A stretch of 64,000 nt of DNA from Parasulfitobacter algicola (GTDB lineage Bacteria > Pseudomonadota > Alphaproteobacteria > Rhodobacterales > Rhodobacteraceae). Location: positions 248,001 through 312,000 of the forward strand of contig NZ_JABUFE010000001.1 of NCBI RefSeq assembly GCF_013315265.1, given 5' to 3'. The notes under the pieces were generated by a model. The model made no database searches and was not told the DNA's origin. It worked only from the letters and a program-made list of their open reading frames with translations. The position numbers were made by a program, and so were the translations under genes. This document shows positions 34,381-49,785 of this stretch, piece by piece; the first letter of the stretch is position 1; every line of letters begins with the position of its first letter.

Positions 34381-35595
34381 TTAAGCCACAGCACGGGACA
34401 AAGCGCATTGTTTCCAAAGCGTTGCAAGTGCCCCGACCAGATGTTCGATATCCGCATCCGTATGCAGTGGACCTGGCGTAAACCGCAGTCTTTCGGTGCC
34501 TTTTGGGACCGTCGGATAGTTAATAGGCTGCACATAAATCCCATAATCCGCCATCAAGATATCAGCAATCTGGCGGCATTTGACGGGGTCTTTGATCATC
34601 ACTGGGATGATATGGCTGTCATTTTCCAGATGCGGAATACCATGGGCGTCCAACCGGGCCCGCAGTTTCGCAACCTGCTGACGCTGACGTGCACGTTCCA
34701 TTCCAGACGTTTTCAAATGCGCAACAGACACTTTTGCAGCGGCCGCAACCGCCGGCGGAAGCGCCGTTGTAAAAATGAAACCACTGGCAAAGCTGCGAAT
34801 AAAATCACACAACGCCGCAGACCCGGTGATATAGCCACCGACAACGCCGTATGCTTTGCCCAAAGTACCCTCGATCAGAGTGATCCGATCCGCCAGTCCT
34901 TCACGTTCTGAAATCCCGCCACCACGGGGGCCATACAGACCCACTGCGTGAACCTCATCCAGATATGTCATCGCACCGTGCTTTTCTGCCACCTCAACAA
35001 TTTCGGCCATGGGGCAGATATCGCCATCCATCGAATAGACAGATTCAAAAGCCACAATCTTGGTCGCATTGGAAGGCAATGCTGCCAGTTTACGGTCCAA
35101 ATCCTCTGGGTCATTGTGCTTCCAGATCACCTTGTCAGCGCGGGAATGACGGATGCCTTCGATCATACTGGCATGATTTTCACTGTCCGACAGGATGACA
35201 GCATTGGGCAAACGCGATCCCAATGTCGAAAGCGCCGCCCAGTTTGACACATAGCCTGACGTGAACAATAAAGCGGCTTCTTTTGCGTGCAGATCAGCCA
35301 GTTCGGCCTCAAGCGCGAGATGATGAATATTCGTGCCCGAGATGTTGCGCGTACCGCCCGCGCCTGTGCCACAGGCTTCAACCGTTTTGACCATGGCGTC
35401 GATGACCGCAGGATGATGGCCCATGCCCAAATAGTCGTTTGAACACCACACTGTCACGTCCTGTGCTTCACCATCAGTATGATTAGCCGCGCGTGGGAAC
35501 TTGCCACATTGGCGTTCAAGTTCCGCAAAAATGCGATAATTGCCCTCTTCCTTAAGCTGGTCGAGTTGGGCATTGAACAAATTATCGAACGTCAT
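34381..35595 (-). CDS. hemA: 5-aminolevulinate synthase
   Basis: The product has 404 residues. The enzyme condenses glycine and succinyl-CoA to 5-aminolevulinate, the first step of haem and bacteriochlorophyll synthesis in alphaproteobacteria. The PLP lysine is Lys247 in [19 protein letters not shown] (about 50-59) and [13 protein letters not shown] (about 76-88) are typical of the family. The length is normal. The ATG overlaps the puhE stop by four bases, tying precursor supply to the photosynthesis operon. A 96-base gap separates it from cycA. Confidence 0.97.
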   Translation of the reverse strand: MTFDNLFNAQLDQLKEEGNYRIFAELERQCGKFPRAANHTDGEAQDVTVWCSNDYLGMGHHPAVIDAMVKTVEACGTGAGGTRNISGTNIHHLALEAELADLHAKEAALLFTSGYVSNWAALSTLGSRLPNAVILSDSENHASMIEGIRHSRADKVIWKHNDPEDLDRKLAALPSNATKIVAFESVYSMDGDICPMAEIVEVAEKHGAMTYLDEVHAVGLYGPRGGGISEREGLADRITLIEGTLGKAYGVVGGYITGSAALCDFIRSFASGFIFTTALPPAVAAAAKVSVAHLKTSGMERARQRQQVAKLRARLDAHGIPHLENDSHIIPVMIKDPVKCRQIADILMADYGIYVQPINYPTVPKGTERLRFTPGPLHTDADIEHLVGALATLWKQCALSRAVA

Positions 35596-36398
35596 GGGGC
35601 TGTCCTTTGCGTCGTCATGTTATCTTTGTTTGGCTTGGGCAGCATCCAGCGCCAAAGCTTTTCATCCGGCAATGGTAAAACCATCAACCAGTGTTCAATC
35701 AGTGCCATAAAGGTGATGGCCGCTAACAAAGCAAATCCGATCATATCGGCAGGTGTTTCACTGACGTAAAGTCGTTCCAACCAGCAGGCAACGGCAAACG
35801 TCAGACCGGTGACCGAAATCGGAAAAAGCCAATTCAACCGCGCGATGCGAAAATGGCTGGGCAAATGGTTCAACGGGCTAGGCAAAAACTCAGTATTGAT
35901 CTTGCGAACACCCAGATACAGGTTCAGCTTGGCTGAAATGCGGGCAACGAAAAGAACGCCAAAGGTCCACAGCCCGAACTGATTTTCCACACCATATGCT
36001 GCCCACATCATAGCCAAGAAAGCCATCAGCAAAAGGATTTCGTGATAGGCAATTGTACCCCAAGCGCGGATAAAGCGTTGCCATTCCGGAATATTATCAG
36101 GGCAGGCGCGTGTATTAGGACCTGTAATAATACCCGTTAGAAAAGCCAGTTCGATCCACCCCCAAATAGCCAGGGCAGACAGGAAAGCGATGTACATGCC
36201 AGACGGATCAACAGATGTCAGACTTGTCCAAAAGCCGACGATTCCCAGTGCTAAAAGTCCAAGTCCCCAAAGTGTGGCGGCCAAAGGTGCATAAGCGGAA
36301 CGCCCGTCTGCATATCTGACCACCAACAAGATCGCCCCGGTGGAAAACCACCAGAGAAAAAGCGCAGATAGCGCGGCGATCCAGGGTGAAGTAAACAT
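35592..36398 (-). CDS. puhE: Photosynthetic complex assembly protein PuhE
   Basis: The product is a 268-residue integral membrane protein with about seven helices, beginning [20 protein letters not shown]. The length, hydrophobicity and position between acsF and hemA match PuhE. In Rhodobacter, PuhE modulates bacteriochlorophyll synthesis and reaction-centre assembly. The start shares one base with the acsF stop. The assignment depends partly on conserved gene order. Confidence 0.9.
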   Translation of the reverse strand: MFTSPWIAALSALFLWWFSTGAILLVVRYADGRSAYAPLAATLWGLGLLALGIVGFWTSLTSVDPSGMYIAFLSALAIWGWIELAFLTGIITGPNTRACPDNIPEWQRFIRAWGTIAYHEILLLMAFLAMMWAAYGVENQFGLWTFGVLFVARISAKLNLYLGVRKINTEFLPSPLNHLPSHFRIARLNWLFPISVTGLTFAVACWLERLYVSETPADMIGFALLAAITFMALIEHWLMVLPLPDEKLWRWMLPKPNKDNMTTQRTAP

Positions 36399-37522
36399 CA
36401 GTAAGCGGGCTCTAATCTTGGGCTATCAGGTACGGCATGCGATATTGACGGGATCGTATAAAGTGACACAAACGCCGCCGCCGCTTTGGCCATACCAACA
36501 CCGCGTTTCAGCGCACCGCCGATGCCACCTTGTTTTTTGCCTTCGGCAATCTGCACATTGGCCCGTTGCAAACGTTCCAGGTTCGGCATCCACCGGGGAT
36601 GGTCGATATCCAATGTAATAGGGAATGCCTGCTTACTGATTTCAGACGTTTTGCGGAAAACTTCCTGTCCGTACCAGCTCATGTCGACGCCCAGTGCTTT
36701 GTGGAATTCGGGGCGTTGATGGTCACGGACCCACATGGTCGAATAAACCGCAGTCAGGAAAAACTTGATCCACCATACATTGCCACCACTGGTCAGCTTG
36801 GGGTCCGTTTTCAGCAATAGGGCAAAAGCCTCGCCATGGCTAAATTCATCGTTACACCATTCGCGGAACCATTTGAAAATCGGGTGAAAACGATGTTCGG
36901 GGTTTGCCTCAAGATGACGATATATGGTGATATAACGAGCATAACCAATCTTTTCAGACAGGTAAGTGGCATAATAGATGAACTTGGGCCGAAAATAGGT
37001 GTATTTCTTTTTCTGCGTCAGAAACCCAAGATTCACGGCAATTCCGGCTTCGCGCAGGGCGTCGTTGATGAAGCCTGCATGGCGGGCTTCGTCCCGCGCC
37101 ATCAATTGGAAAAGCTGCGTGATGTCTTTGTTGGACCCGCGACGTTTCATTTCCTTATATAAAACACAGCCCGAAAATTCGGCCGTGCAGGAACTGATCA
37201 AGAAATCGATGAATTCCTTTTTCAACTTCGGCTCCATCCCGTCCCAATCGACGTGATCCCAGTCTTCATTTTTCTTGAAATGGCCCTTATTCGGATCACT
37301 GACCATCTGTGCGATCAGCTTGTCCCAGTCTTCGCGCACAGGACTGACGTCAATCGCGTCCATTTCATCGAAATCAGTCGTATAAAACCGCGGTGTCAGC
37401 AACGTGTTCTGCATCGCGATTTCAGTCGCGGCAGTGCTGTCCAGCTTGGACAATTCTTCCTGAACGGCCAGCGATTCTTCGGCATCCGTAATATCAGAGG
37501 TATGTTTGGCCTGGACGTTCAT
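36398..37522 (-). CDS. acsF: Aerobic Mg-protoporphyrin IX monomethyl ester cyclase
   Basis: The product is a 374-residue di-iron oxygenase that closes ring E of bacteriochlorophyll using O2. Metal-ligand motifs are ARDEARHAGFIND and NDEFSHGEAFALL, with an earlier Glu in TAEFSGCVLYKEM. A soluble N-terminus of about 50 residues precedes the domain. The length is normal for the alphaproteobacterial type. Its presence means the cell can make bacteriochlorophyll in air; whether the anaerobic BchE is also present cannot be seen here. The ATG overlaps the stop of the small gene upstream. Confidence 0.97.
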   Translation of the reverse strand: MNVQAKHTSDITDAEESLAVQEELSKLDSTAATEIAMQNTLLTPRFYTTDFDEMDAIDVSPVREDWDKLIAQMVSDPNKGHFKKNEDWDHVDWDGMEPKLKKEFIDFLISSCTAEFSGCVLYKEMKRRGSNKDITQLFQLMARDEARHAGFINDALREAGIAVNLGFLTQKKKYTYFRPKFIYYATYLSEKIGYARYITIYRHLEANPEHRFHPIFKWFREWCNDEFSHGEAFALLLKTDPKLTSGGNVWWIKFFLTAVYSTMWVRDHQRPEFHKALGVDMSWYGQEVFRKTSEISKQAFPITLDIDHPRWMPNLERLQRANVQIAEGKKQGGIGGALKRGVGMAKAAAAFVSLYTIPSISHAVPDSPRLEPAY

Positions 37523-37815
37523 AGCGTAACCTCCTCGGAAAAGGAAAATTCACATAATTCCATGAATTCGAAATCCCCGGTCATACGGGTCCAGAACCGT
37601 TCTAACGCACTGGCACGCATAATAGTGGCGGTGCGGTCTTCGCTGACGACCTCACCGTACGGGGCCATAATCTCGGGGCCATGAACCAACACTTCGTCCC
37701 CCGGATAAATCACAGCACCATTATTAAACCGCAAATGCGCGTGCAGGCTGTCGAATTTATGACTGATTTCGACAGTGCAAGGCGCAGTTTCTTTTTCTTT
37801 CGTCAGTAGTCCCAT
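37519..37815 (-). CDS. Conserved small protein of the puh-acsF cluster
   Basis: The product is a 98-residue soluble protein without signal peptide or membrane helix. It has FDSLHAHLRFNNGAVIYPGD then EVLVHGPEI in the middle, suggesting a small beta-barrel. The same unnamed gene sits between puhC and acsF in other phototrophic Rhodobacteraceae. It overlaps acsF by four bases, so it may assist the cyclase or link it to assembly. The function is unknown. Confidence 0.8.
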   Translation of the reverse strand: MGLLTKEKETAPCTVEISHKFDSLHAHLRFNNGAVIYPGDEVLVHGPEIMAPYGEVVSEDRTATIMRASALERFWTRMTGDFEFMELCEFSFSEEVTL

Positions 37816-37830
37816 GTCGGTTCCCTTTCG

Positions 37831-38295
37831 TTACTGATCCAACAGCTTGGCGAAGGCTGCGTGGTTGTCGGCACCAAACCCCATCAGGTCTGCGCGCCAC
37901 TTGGTGGTATCGTCAAAGATCATCAGGCGACCGTTCTCAAAACGGACCAGACGAACTGGGCTATCCAACGCAATGCGGTGCTTGGTGCGTTCACGTTCCA
38001 GCACACGGTACACACCTGCAACAAACCCACCTTGCGTTGGATCAAGGTCGGCAATTATATTTCCCTGGGCGTCCAGCACAGTGGCAGCACCCGACATTTC
38101 CCCCTGCAGCACGATCACCCGCTCCTGCGCCACGTTGGCCATATCCGGTATTGCTTCAAGCGGGCGGTCGGTAACGCGGGCGAAAATCACAATGATCAGG
38201 CAGACAGCAGCCAGTCCAAACATGGCGCGGACCAACGCAATCGGAATCATTTCCTTGTCACGTTCGACCAGTTTTTGTTCCGGTGTCAGTTCCAT
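37831..38295 (-). CDS. puhC: Photosynthetic complex assembly protein PuhC
   Basis: The product has 154 residues from the ATG at 38295; the frame continues upstream into puhB but that part is not PuhC-like. One membrane helix at about residues 20-41 (ALVRAMFGLAAVCLIIVIFA) is followed by a periplasmic domain with ERVIVLQGEMSG and MIFDDTTKW. PuhC helps reorganise the light-harvesting 1/reaction-centre core in Rhodobacter. It starts five bases after the puhB stop. Confidence 0.92.
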   Translation of the reverse strand: MELTPEQKLVERDKEMIPIALVRAMFGLAAVCLIIVIFARVTDRPLEAIPDMANVAQERVIVLQGEMSGAATVLDAQGNIIADLDPTQGGFVAGVYRVLERERTKHRIALDSPVRLVRFENGRLMIFDDTTKWRADLMGFGADNHAAFAKLLDQ

Positions 38296-38299
38296 CGAT

Positions 38300-38932
38300 C
38301 TACTCCGCTGCAACAGCATGGTGGTCAGGCGCACGGCTGACTTCGGGTACAGATACCCGCGCATCCGCTGCATGGGCCAAAAGGCTTGCAACCTTGGCCG
38401 CGTCAGGGATACAGCGAAGCGCGGGTTCCGTTTGTGCCATCCGCCACGGGCGAACGTGGGGCCAACACATCAAGTAAGACAATCGGGTTTCACCAAGGGT
38501 TTGCATGGCAATCGTACCTGTGCCGTTCTTGCGTAAATCCAGATCGGCGTTACCAATCCAGCGATAGGGCAGATTTAGCGTCACAGTCAGGGCCGCACCG
38601 ATACGCATGGCGACCCGTTTGTTTGTAATCGTGTAAACCGTTGCCTTGGCTTGTACCCAGGCAATCAGTGTCAGGATACCACATGCAATTGCGCCAAGAA
38701 CCAAAAATGGAACAGAGGTCTGAATGGCGCGACCCAGCGGCATAATATCTACCACGACAACAAAGCGCCAAAGCGCCAGGAATATGAAATATCCCGCCAC
38801 CCATTTCAGGCTAAGGCTTTCCTTGGCAAGCGCCCACCAATTCGGGCTGCCCTGCCATAGAATTTCTTCATCCTGTGGTGGGCGTTCTGGCAGACCCTTT
38901 ACGGGTTCAAAGGCGAAATCATCATGTGGCAT
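38300..38932 (-). CDS. puhB: Photosynthetic complex assembly protein PuhB
   Basis: The product has 210 residues. The N-terminal FEPVKGLPERPPQDEEILWQ and GSPNWWALAKESL are family signatures. Two to three membrane helices follow (YFIFLALWRFVVVVDIMPLG, and FLVLGAIACGILTLIAWVQ). A PH-like domain contains YTITNKRVAMRIGAAL. PuhB promotes reaction-centre assembly. It lies between puhA and puhC as in all related clusters. Confidence 0.93.
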   Translation of the reverse strand: MPHDDFAFEPVKGLPERPPQDEEILWQGSPNWWALAKESLSLKWVAGYFIFLALWRFVVVVDIMPLGRAIQTSVPFLVLGAIACGILTLIAWVQAKATVYTITNKRVAMRIGAALTVTLNLPYRWIGNADLDLRKNGTGTIAMQTLGETRLSYLMCWPHVRPWRMAQTEPALRCIPDAAKVASLLAHAADARVSVPEVSRAPDHHAVAAE

Positions 38933-38944
38933 CAGGTCCCCCGG

Positions 38945-39715
38945 TTACAGCTGTGGTTCAAACCGTGCCACCGACGCATAAAGCGTGCCGCCAGCATAGT
39001 AACCCATGATCTTTTCTTCTTCGAGCATGGTAACTTGGCTAAGTGATTTTGTTTGTGGAATATTGGCAAAGTGCTGACCAAAGATAGATCGGATCTTTAC
39101 GCGATCCTTCTTGATACGCACCATCTGAATCGGCACAAGACGTTTGCCTGTACCCCATTGCGGGTCCAATTCGAATTCAAGAAAACGCACCAATTGTTCC
39201 GGTTCATCAATCCACATATCCGTGATACGACCAACGATTTCCAGATCACCGGCTTGTACTGGCAGTCCGCGTGGATCCCGGCCGGCCGATACGGCAAATC
39301 CGGGCAGGCTGGCCATGGGCAGGATTTTGGGATGCCCTTTGCCGTCCAGTTCCGGTGCGTCTTGGCGATTGGCCCAGGATGCAGGCCCAACACCATCCAG
39401 CATCGGATCACCAGTTGGGTCAAACGGAAACCCGTCCGAAACCGCCGTGCGTTCCAAAGCCAGATCATGACGTGCCTGACGGTCAGGGCCAGGCAGTGTC
39501 ACATCTTCGCGACCATGGTTCATCTTGAATGTCTTGGGCGCAGGCACCGGAAACGGCCCTTGATTGGCAGCCGGATTGCCGTCATCATCTTCCAGCGGAT
39601 AACCTTCGCGCATGTTTTCAGTTTGCAGGTAATAGATCAGCAGGGCAAAGAAGCCCCAAAAGAGCCAGATTGCAAGACTGGCAAGATCGAATTCACCGAA
39701 GAAAGTCTGTTCCAT
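38945..39715 (-). CDS. puhA: Photosynthetic reaction centre H subunit
   Basis: The product has 256 residues. A single N-terminal helix ([20 protein letters not shown], about 14-33) is followed by [13 protein letters not shown] and a large cytoplasmic PRC-barrel domain ([20 protein letters not shown]). The H subunit caps the L/M heterodimer and provides the proton path to QB. Length and motifs are normal. The L and M genes (pufLM) are not in this window. Confidence 0.97.
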   Translation of the reverse strand: MEQTFFGEFDLASLAIWLFWGFFALLIYYLQTENMREGYPLEDDDGNPAANQGPFPVPAPKTFKMNHGREDVTLPGPDRQARHDLALERTAVSDGFPFDPTGDPMLDGVGPASWANRQDAPELDGKGHPKILPMASLPGFAVSAGRDPRGLPVQAGDLEIVGRITDMWIDEPEQLVRFLEFELDPQWGTGKRLVPIQMVRIKKDRVKIRSIFGQHFANIPQTKSLSQVTMLEEEKIMGYYAGGTLYASVARFEPQL

Positions 39716-39736
39716 TTTATCCTCCGTATTCGGTGG

Positions 39737-41173
39737 TTATGTGGGAAAATCCGCCAGCCCGATCTGGCGGTTCCCTTTAGTTTGTTTTGCAGTTTCCCCT
39801 GTGCGCACCAATGGGCCTAGTGCGATCAAGGTGACGAAGATCAAAGCAATTTCAGTATGATAAACAACAGAATAGCCTGTTGCGGGTGTGGCCATCGCTT
39901 CACCCAGTGATCCGTTCAGGGCGGCGGCGTTCACGACATCGCGGATTGTGCCGCCAATCGCGATCGACATTCCCGCAGCAGTCGCCTGTGCCGCCCCCCA
40001 TGCTCCCAAGGCTAATCCCCGGCCCGCTTTGCCCTGTGCGGGCATCGTCATGGCGGCAGTCAGGGTGGCCACTGCGAAAAGCCCACCACCAAAGCCGATC
40101 CCACCGCTGCCTGCAAAAAACAGAACAGGTGAATTCATGGGGGCTGCAAAAATAACGGCAGAAAAGGCCGCAAGACCTATCAAAAGACCCCGACCCGCCA
40201 TGCGATAAGGGTTCATGCCATTCGATAACCAGCGCGCCGCAAGAGCAAAACCAATCAAGGCCCCACCGGCCCACATTGCGGTCAGAAAGGTTGTCGCACT
40301 AACAGAAAGACCCAGAATTTCGCCGCCGTAAGGTTCAAGCAGAACGTCCTGCATGTTAAAGGCCATAGTGCCGATAAAGACGACGACGATCAGTCGCCCG
40401 GCAGATCCGCCTGCCATAAAATCAGCCCAGGCTTCACGGAACTTCGGGCGTGGTTCAGCCCGCTGCGCCTTGGTCATGGGGGACAGTTTTTCCTGTTTCC
40501 ATAAGGCTACCAGGTTCAGCAAAATACCAATAACAGCAGCACTTTGCACAACACGCACCAGCAGGAATGGTCCGAAATCACGCAGAAAGAACCCGATGAT
40601 CACGGCACTGATGCCCATACCGATCAGGAACATGACATAAAGCAAGGCCACCACCTGTGGACGCGTTTCATCATCGGCGCGATCCGCTGCCAGTGCCAGA
40701 CCAGCGGTCTGGGTCATATGCATACCCACGCCTGTCATTAAAAAGGCTAAGGCGGCCAAAACTTCGCCTGCCCATGTAGGGCCAACTTGTTGTTGACCAG
40801 ACAGAACAAGCAAAGAAAACGGCATGATTGCCAGCCCGCCAAATTGCCACAGCGATCCAAACCAAAGATACGGGATACGTTTCCAGCCTAAGGCACTGCG
40901 ATGCGTGTCTGACCGGAACCCCAGAAGCGCCCGTAAAGGCGCGACAAGAACCGGGATCGCGATCATGAAAGCCACAATCATCGCAGGCACGGAAAGTTCA
41001 ACAATCATCACGCGGTTCAAGGTGCCCAAAAGCAGAACCGAGGCCATTCCAACCGATACCTGAAATAACGAAAGCCGTAACAGCTCGCCCATGGGCAGAC
41101 CCACGGATGCCGCATCTGCAAAAGGCAGAATACTGGTCGTCATACGGACAAAGGCTGAAGGCCGCTTGTTCAA
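39737..41173 (-). CDS. lhaA: Light-harvesting complex I assembly protein LhaA (PucC family)
   Basis: The product is a 478-residue, twelve-helix protein of the bacteriochlorophyll-delivery (BCD) branch of the major facilitator superfamily. GTLNRVMIVELSVPAMIVAF and LRALLGFRSDTHRSALGWKR are diagnostic of the LhaA/PucC family. It is needed for insertion of bacteriochlorophyll into light-harvesting 1. It lies between bchM and puhA, and its start overlaps the bchM stop. Confidence 0.95.
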   Translation of the reverse strand: MNKRPSAFVRMTTSILPFADAASVGLPMGELLRLSLFQVSVGMASVLLLGTLNRVMIVELSVPAMIVAFMIAIPVLVAPLRALLGFRSDTHRSALGWKRIPYLWFGSLWQFGGLAIMPFSLLVLSGQQQVGPTWAGEVLAALAFLMTGVGMHMTQTAGLALAADRADDETRPQVVALLYVMFLIGMGISAVIIGFFLRDFGPFLLVRVVQSAAVIGILLNLVALWKQEKLSPMTKAQRAEPRPKFREAWADFMAGGSAGRLIVVVFIGTMAFNMQDVLLEPYGGEILGLSVSATTFLTAMWAGGALIGFALAARWLSNGMNPYRMAGRGLLIGLAAFSAVIFAAPMNSPVLFFAGSGGIGFGGGLFAVATLTAAMTMPAQGKAGRGLALGAWGAAQATAAGMSIAIGGTIRDVVNAAALNGSLGEAMATPATGYSVVYHTEIALIFVTLIALGPLVRTGETAKQTKGNRQIGLADFPT

Positions 41174-41852
41174 GACGTGACCTCCATCGCTTGGGATATG
41201 TAAAAGCCCCGGCTGACACGGGTCACTGTGCGAAGAGGCTTTTCAATTCTTGCCACTTTCATCGCCTTGCCCAGCCCACTCACTGAATGCGGGACGATTT
41301 GGGGCGAACGGTCGGACCGTGGAAACGCCTTTCCCACCAGCCAGAATGCAGTCAGAAACGGTGTCTTGGGTGCGATTGTGAAAACCAGTTTTTCGTGCGT
41401 GCGCAGTGCAAGTGTCGCCAGCGCCTGCGCAATATCAGCCGCGCTGTAATGGATCAGACTATCCATCGCCATGACGTAATCAAATGACCCATGATCCGTA
41501 TTTAGCATGTCACCGGCCATGAACGTGATCTGTGGTTTCAGATGATCGGGCGTACGGTCCTGTGCGACTTGCAATAAGGATGGTGAAATATCTACGGCCA
41601 GAACATCGGCCCCACGTCTGGCCAGTTCAACCGTCATAGGGCCCGCACCGCACCCTGCATCAAGTATGCGTGCGCCTGACAGATCATCGGGCAATTGTCC
41701 CAGCATAGCTGCACGCATCGTATCGCGGCCTTCGCGCACCGTTTGGCGAATGCGTGATACAGGTGCGTCCGACGTCAGCGCTGCCCAGGTCTTGGCAGCC
41801 GTACGGTCGAAATAGGTTTCCAACCGCGCGCGGGTTTGATCATAGCTGGACA

Positions 41853-41853
<1 letters not shown>
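41170..41853 (-). CDS. bchM: Mg-protoporphyrin IX O-methyltransferase
   Basis: The product has 227 residues. The S-adenosylmethionine pocket is ILDAGCGAGPMTVELARRGA, followed by ADVLAVDIS. It methylates the C13 propionate of Mg-protoporphyrin IX, the step between the chelatase (BchH) and the cyclase (AcsF). The length is normal. It starts at the base where bchL ends. Confidence 0.96.
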
Positions 41854-42764
<911 letters not shown>

Positions 42765-42771
42765 TTAACGG

Positions 42772-45700
42772 CTATTCAGCCGCGATACCTTCAAGATGAT
42801 CTTCCAACGCGTCGGCCGCATTTTGCAGTGCTTCAAGCGTTTCCTGATCCGGGGTCCAATAATTGCGATCACTTGCTTCCAGCAGCCGGTTCGCCATTCG
42901 GCTTGACGCCTGCGGATTCAGATTGGCCAATCGCTGGCGCATTTCATCATCCAGCACGAATGTTTCAGACAGGCGCTGATAGACCCACGGATCAACCTGA
43001 CCCGTCGTGGCCGACCAGCCGACCGTATTGGTGACATGCGCCTCGATCTGGCGCACACCTTCGTGGCCGTGTTTCAGCAGGCTTTCATAGAATTTCGGGT
43101 TCAGACTGCGGCTGCGCGTTTCAAGTGCAACCTGCTCCTGCAAGGTCCGCACCTTGCCGCTGCCACGGGTCTGATCGCCAATAAAGACTGCAGGTTCAAC
43201 GCCACCCTTAGCCCGCTTCACGGCGCGCGCAATGCCACCCAGAGTGTCAAAATAATGATCAACCGAGGTTACGCCCAACTCAACACTTTCCAGGTTCTGA
43301 TAGGCCACATCGACGTCTTTCAACGCCTTTTGTAGCAGCGCAGGGTTCTTGCTGGACTTACCGTTTATACCATAAGCAAAGCTTTTGCGGGCCTCATAGG
43401 CATCAGCCAACTCGTCTTCGTCCCCAAAGGCCGAACTGTCGACCAGCTGATTCACATTCGATCCATAGGCCCCTTCGGCATTGGAAAAGACCCGCAGGCT
43501 GGCGATTTCCATATCAACGCCCATTTGTTCTGCATAAGTCAGCGCGTGGGCGCGCACGAAATTCTGATCAAGCGGTTCATTAGCTGTCGCACATTTGTAA
43601 GCCGCTTCCGCCAGCATCCGGGTTTGTAGTGGCAACAGATCGCGGAATATCCCCGACAGCGTCATGATCACATCGATGCGCGGACGTTGCAGTTCATCCA
43701 GCGGGATCAGATCCGCACCGGCCAGCCGTCCAAAGTTATCAAACCGCGGCTTTGCGCCCATCAGCGCCAGCGCCTGTGCAATCGGGCCGCCGTCAGATTT
43801 GATATTATCACTGCCCCAAAGAACCAGCGCGATCGTGCGCGGCAGGTCTTTTTGCGCCTCCAAAAGAAGTTGCGCCTGTTTTGCCCCGTCTTGCAGGGCA
43901 AAAGCCGTGGGCATCCGGAACGGATCAAACGCATGAATATTACGCCCGGCTGGCAGAACTTCGGGCGAACGGATCAGATCACCACCCGGAACAGGCGCGA
44001 TAAAGTGCCCTCCCAAGGCATGCATCAGGCCCGTCAGTTCAGCGTCGCCTTGCAGATGGCCACGCACAACGTTGCGAGTTTCATCGTCCACTTCGGCCAT
44101 CACGCGCAGGTGCTCTTCCAGCTCATCGTCGCTGATCTGGCGACCAACCACGTGCAAACCATCGGGGATCAGCGCATCTTCGGTTTCCAATAGCGTCAGC
44201 CACAGCTTGTCGGGGTCATGTTCATCAATATCCACAGCAGTCGCCTGATCCGCAATCAGGGCTGCCAGTTCGGCGCGTTCACTGGCGTCAGAGGCCAAAG
44301 CACGCCAACGGGTCAGGCTGTCTTTCAACTCGGCCAGACCCTTATACAGACCCGAAGCCGCCAGCGGAGGCGTCACATGCGTGATCGTCACAGCATTGCT
44401 TCGGCGCTTGGCCAATGTCGCCTCGGACGGGTTGTTTGAGGCATAAAGATACACATTTGGCATATCACCGATCAGCCGGTCTGGCCAATCGCGACCACCC
44501 ATCCCGGCCTGTTTTCCTGGCATGAATTCCAGTGCACCGTGCATGCCAAAATGCAGCAAAACATCGGCTTTCAAAGTGTTTTTTAACCAAAGATAAAAGG
44601 CGGTAAAGGCATGGGTCGGGGCGAAGCCTTTGTCAAACAGCAACCGCATCGGGTCGCCTTCGTATCCGAAGGTGGGCTGGACGCCGACAAAGACCTTGCC
44701 GAACTGTGCGCCCAGCACAAAAACACCGCGCCCATCAGTTTGAATACGGCCGGGTGCGGGGCCCCATTGATCTTCGATCTCATTCAGCCAAGGTGTGTTG
44801 GCGACGATATCATCTGCACTGACATGGGCGGCCACGTTGGCCTCTTGCCCCAAAGACTGTGCATTTCCTTTCAGAACCGCAGTGCGCAAATCGTCCACAG
44901 TCTCGGGCGGCTCAACGTCGTATCCTTCGGCTTTCATGCGGTGCAACGTGTTGTGCAGCGATTCAAAGACGCTTAGATACGCCGCGGTGCCAACAGCCCC
45001 GGCATTTGGCGGAAAGCCAAATAGAATAATACCAACTGTGCGCTCAGCGACTTTTGATTTGCGCAGCATTGCCAGCTTTTCAGTCTTTGCGGCCAGAACT
45101 TCGATGCGCTCCATACACGGCGCCATCGCTTTATTATGGGAAGCACTGGTGCATTTGCGGTCGCAGCCCTGACAGACATCAGCGCCATGCCGACCTGCAA
45201 AAACCGTCGGGTTGGTGGCCCCGTCAATTTCGGGCAATGCAATCAGCATTGTGGTTTCGACCGGACCCAACCCACCATCACTGGATGCCCATTGAGACAA
45301 GGTCTGGAATTCAAGCGGATGCGCCGCTATGTAAGGGACATCAAGCGATTGCAGCGTATTCACTGCCGCATCACTGTCATTGTAGGCAGGTCCGCCCACA
45401 AGCGAAAACCCGGTCAAGGACACGACAGCATCCACATTGCCCTGCAGGAACGTATCAATCGCTGGCCGACCATCCAAACCGCCCGCAAAGGCCGGGATCA
45501 CCCGCAGGCCCCGCGCCTCAAACGCTGTAATGACAGCATCATAATGCGCGCAATCCGACGACAGGATATAAGACCGCAGCATCAGCAATCCGACGGTGGC
45601 CTTGGGTTTATGCGGTGACGGCAGATCAGCCAAGTCAGTGGTGATATGGTGGCCCGGTAAACTGGGGTGATAAAGGCCCACATTCGGGTAATCAATCGGT

Positions 45701-46312
45701 GCTTTTGCTTCTGTACGTGTCCAGGTCTTTTCACTGGAATAGCGCGAAATCAGGAAACGGATCATCTGTTCGACATTGTCATCAGATCCGCCCAACCAAT
45801 ATTGCATAGTCAAGAACCATGCACGCAAATCTTGGGCCTTGCCGGGTAAAAACTTTAAAATCTTGGGAAGCCGACGCAGCATTTTCATCTGCTTTTCGCC
45901 GGATCCTGACGATGGTTTGGCCGACCCGCGCAGCTTTTTCAAAAGCTTCATCGCGCCGGATGCAGGCTTGGACATATCCAGATCGCCCATCTTTGTCAGC
46001 TCGACGATTTGACGATCAGCGATTAATCCAAGCATCGCGTCGCATCTATCGCGACGCGCTTTCAGATCAGGCAGAATGGCGTTGATATGTTCTTCGATGA
46101 ACAGCAGATTGCTGACGATGATATCGCCATGGGCCACGGCCAGCTTTGCTTCGGCCAGCGCTTCGGGCGATTCAGCCCATTCGGCGGCGGCATGGATCGA
46201 AATGGACAGCCCCGGAAAATCTTCGGCCAGTTTCGGCATCACACGCGCAGCAGGGCCAGCGGCGTGACTGTCAAGCGTGACGATCACGATGCGATATCCG
46301 ATATGATCCGAA

Positions 46313-46323
<11 letters not shown>
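42772..46323 (-). CDS. bchH: Magnesium chelatase H subunit
   Basis: The product has 1183 residues from the ATG at 46323 ([20 protein letters not shown]); an in-frame start further upstream lies deep in bchB and is rejected. It is the porphyrin-binding subunit that inserts Mg into protoporphyrin IX with BchI and BchD, which are not in this window. The CobN-like family signatures [19 protein letters not shown] and YGSNVNQLV are present. The start overlaps the end of bchB by eleven bases. Confidence 0.96.
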
Positions 46324-49598
<3,275 letters not shown>

Positions 49599-49649
49599 CC
49601 CGACTCCCTGACAAGCGGTTAACGTCAGGTTGGCGGGGTTTATAAAAAG

Positions 49650-49667
49650 TGTCAACTAAAACTTACA
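49650..49667. promoter_or_regulatory. PpsR/CrtJ-type operator 1 (bchF side)
   Basis: TGT at 49650-49652 and ACA at 49665-49667 are separated by exactly twelve bases (CAACTAAAACTT), matching the TGT-N12-ACA recognition sequence of PpsR/CrtJ. It lies 52 bases upstream of the bchF start. Confidence 0.75.
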
Positions 49668-49767
49668 TATTAAAGTTTACACTTTCGATACAATGGGTAA
49701 ATTTTAATAAATTTGCGTTGTTTTCACAGGCAAAATCACCCCGCCCGCACAACTCATATGGGAAAAG

Positions 49768-49785
49768 TGTCAATTTTCTTTGACA
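49768..49785. promoter_or_regulatory. PpsR/CrtJ-type operator 2 (ppaA side)
   Basis: TGT at 49768-49770 and ACA at 49783-49785 enclose twelve bases (CAATTTTCTTTG). The two sites are 118 bases apart centre to centre. PpsR tetramers bind pairs of such sites cooperatively, so both the bch operon and ppaA are likely targets. Confidence 0.75.
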
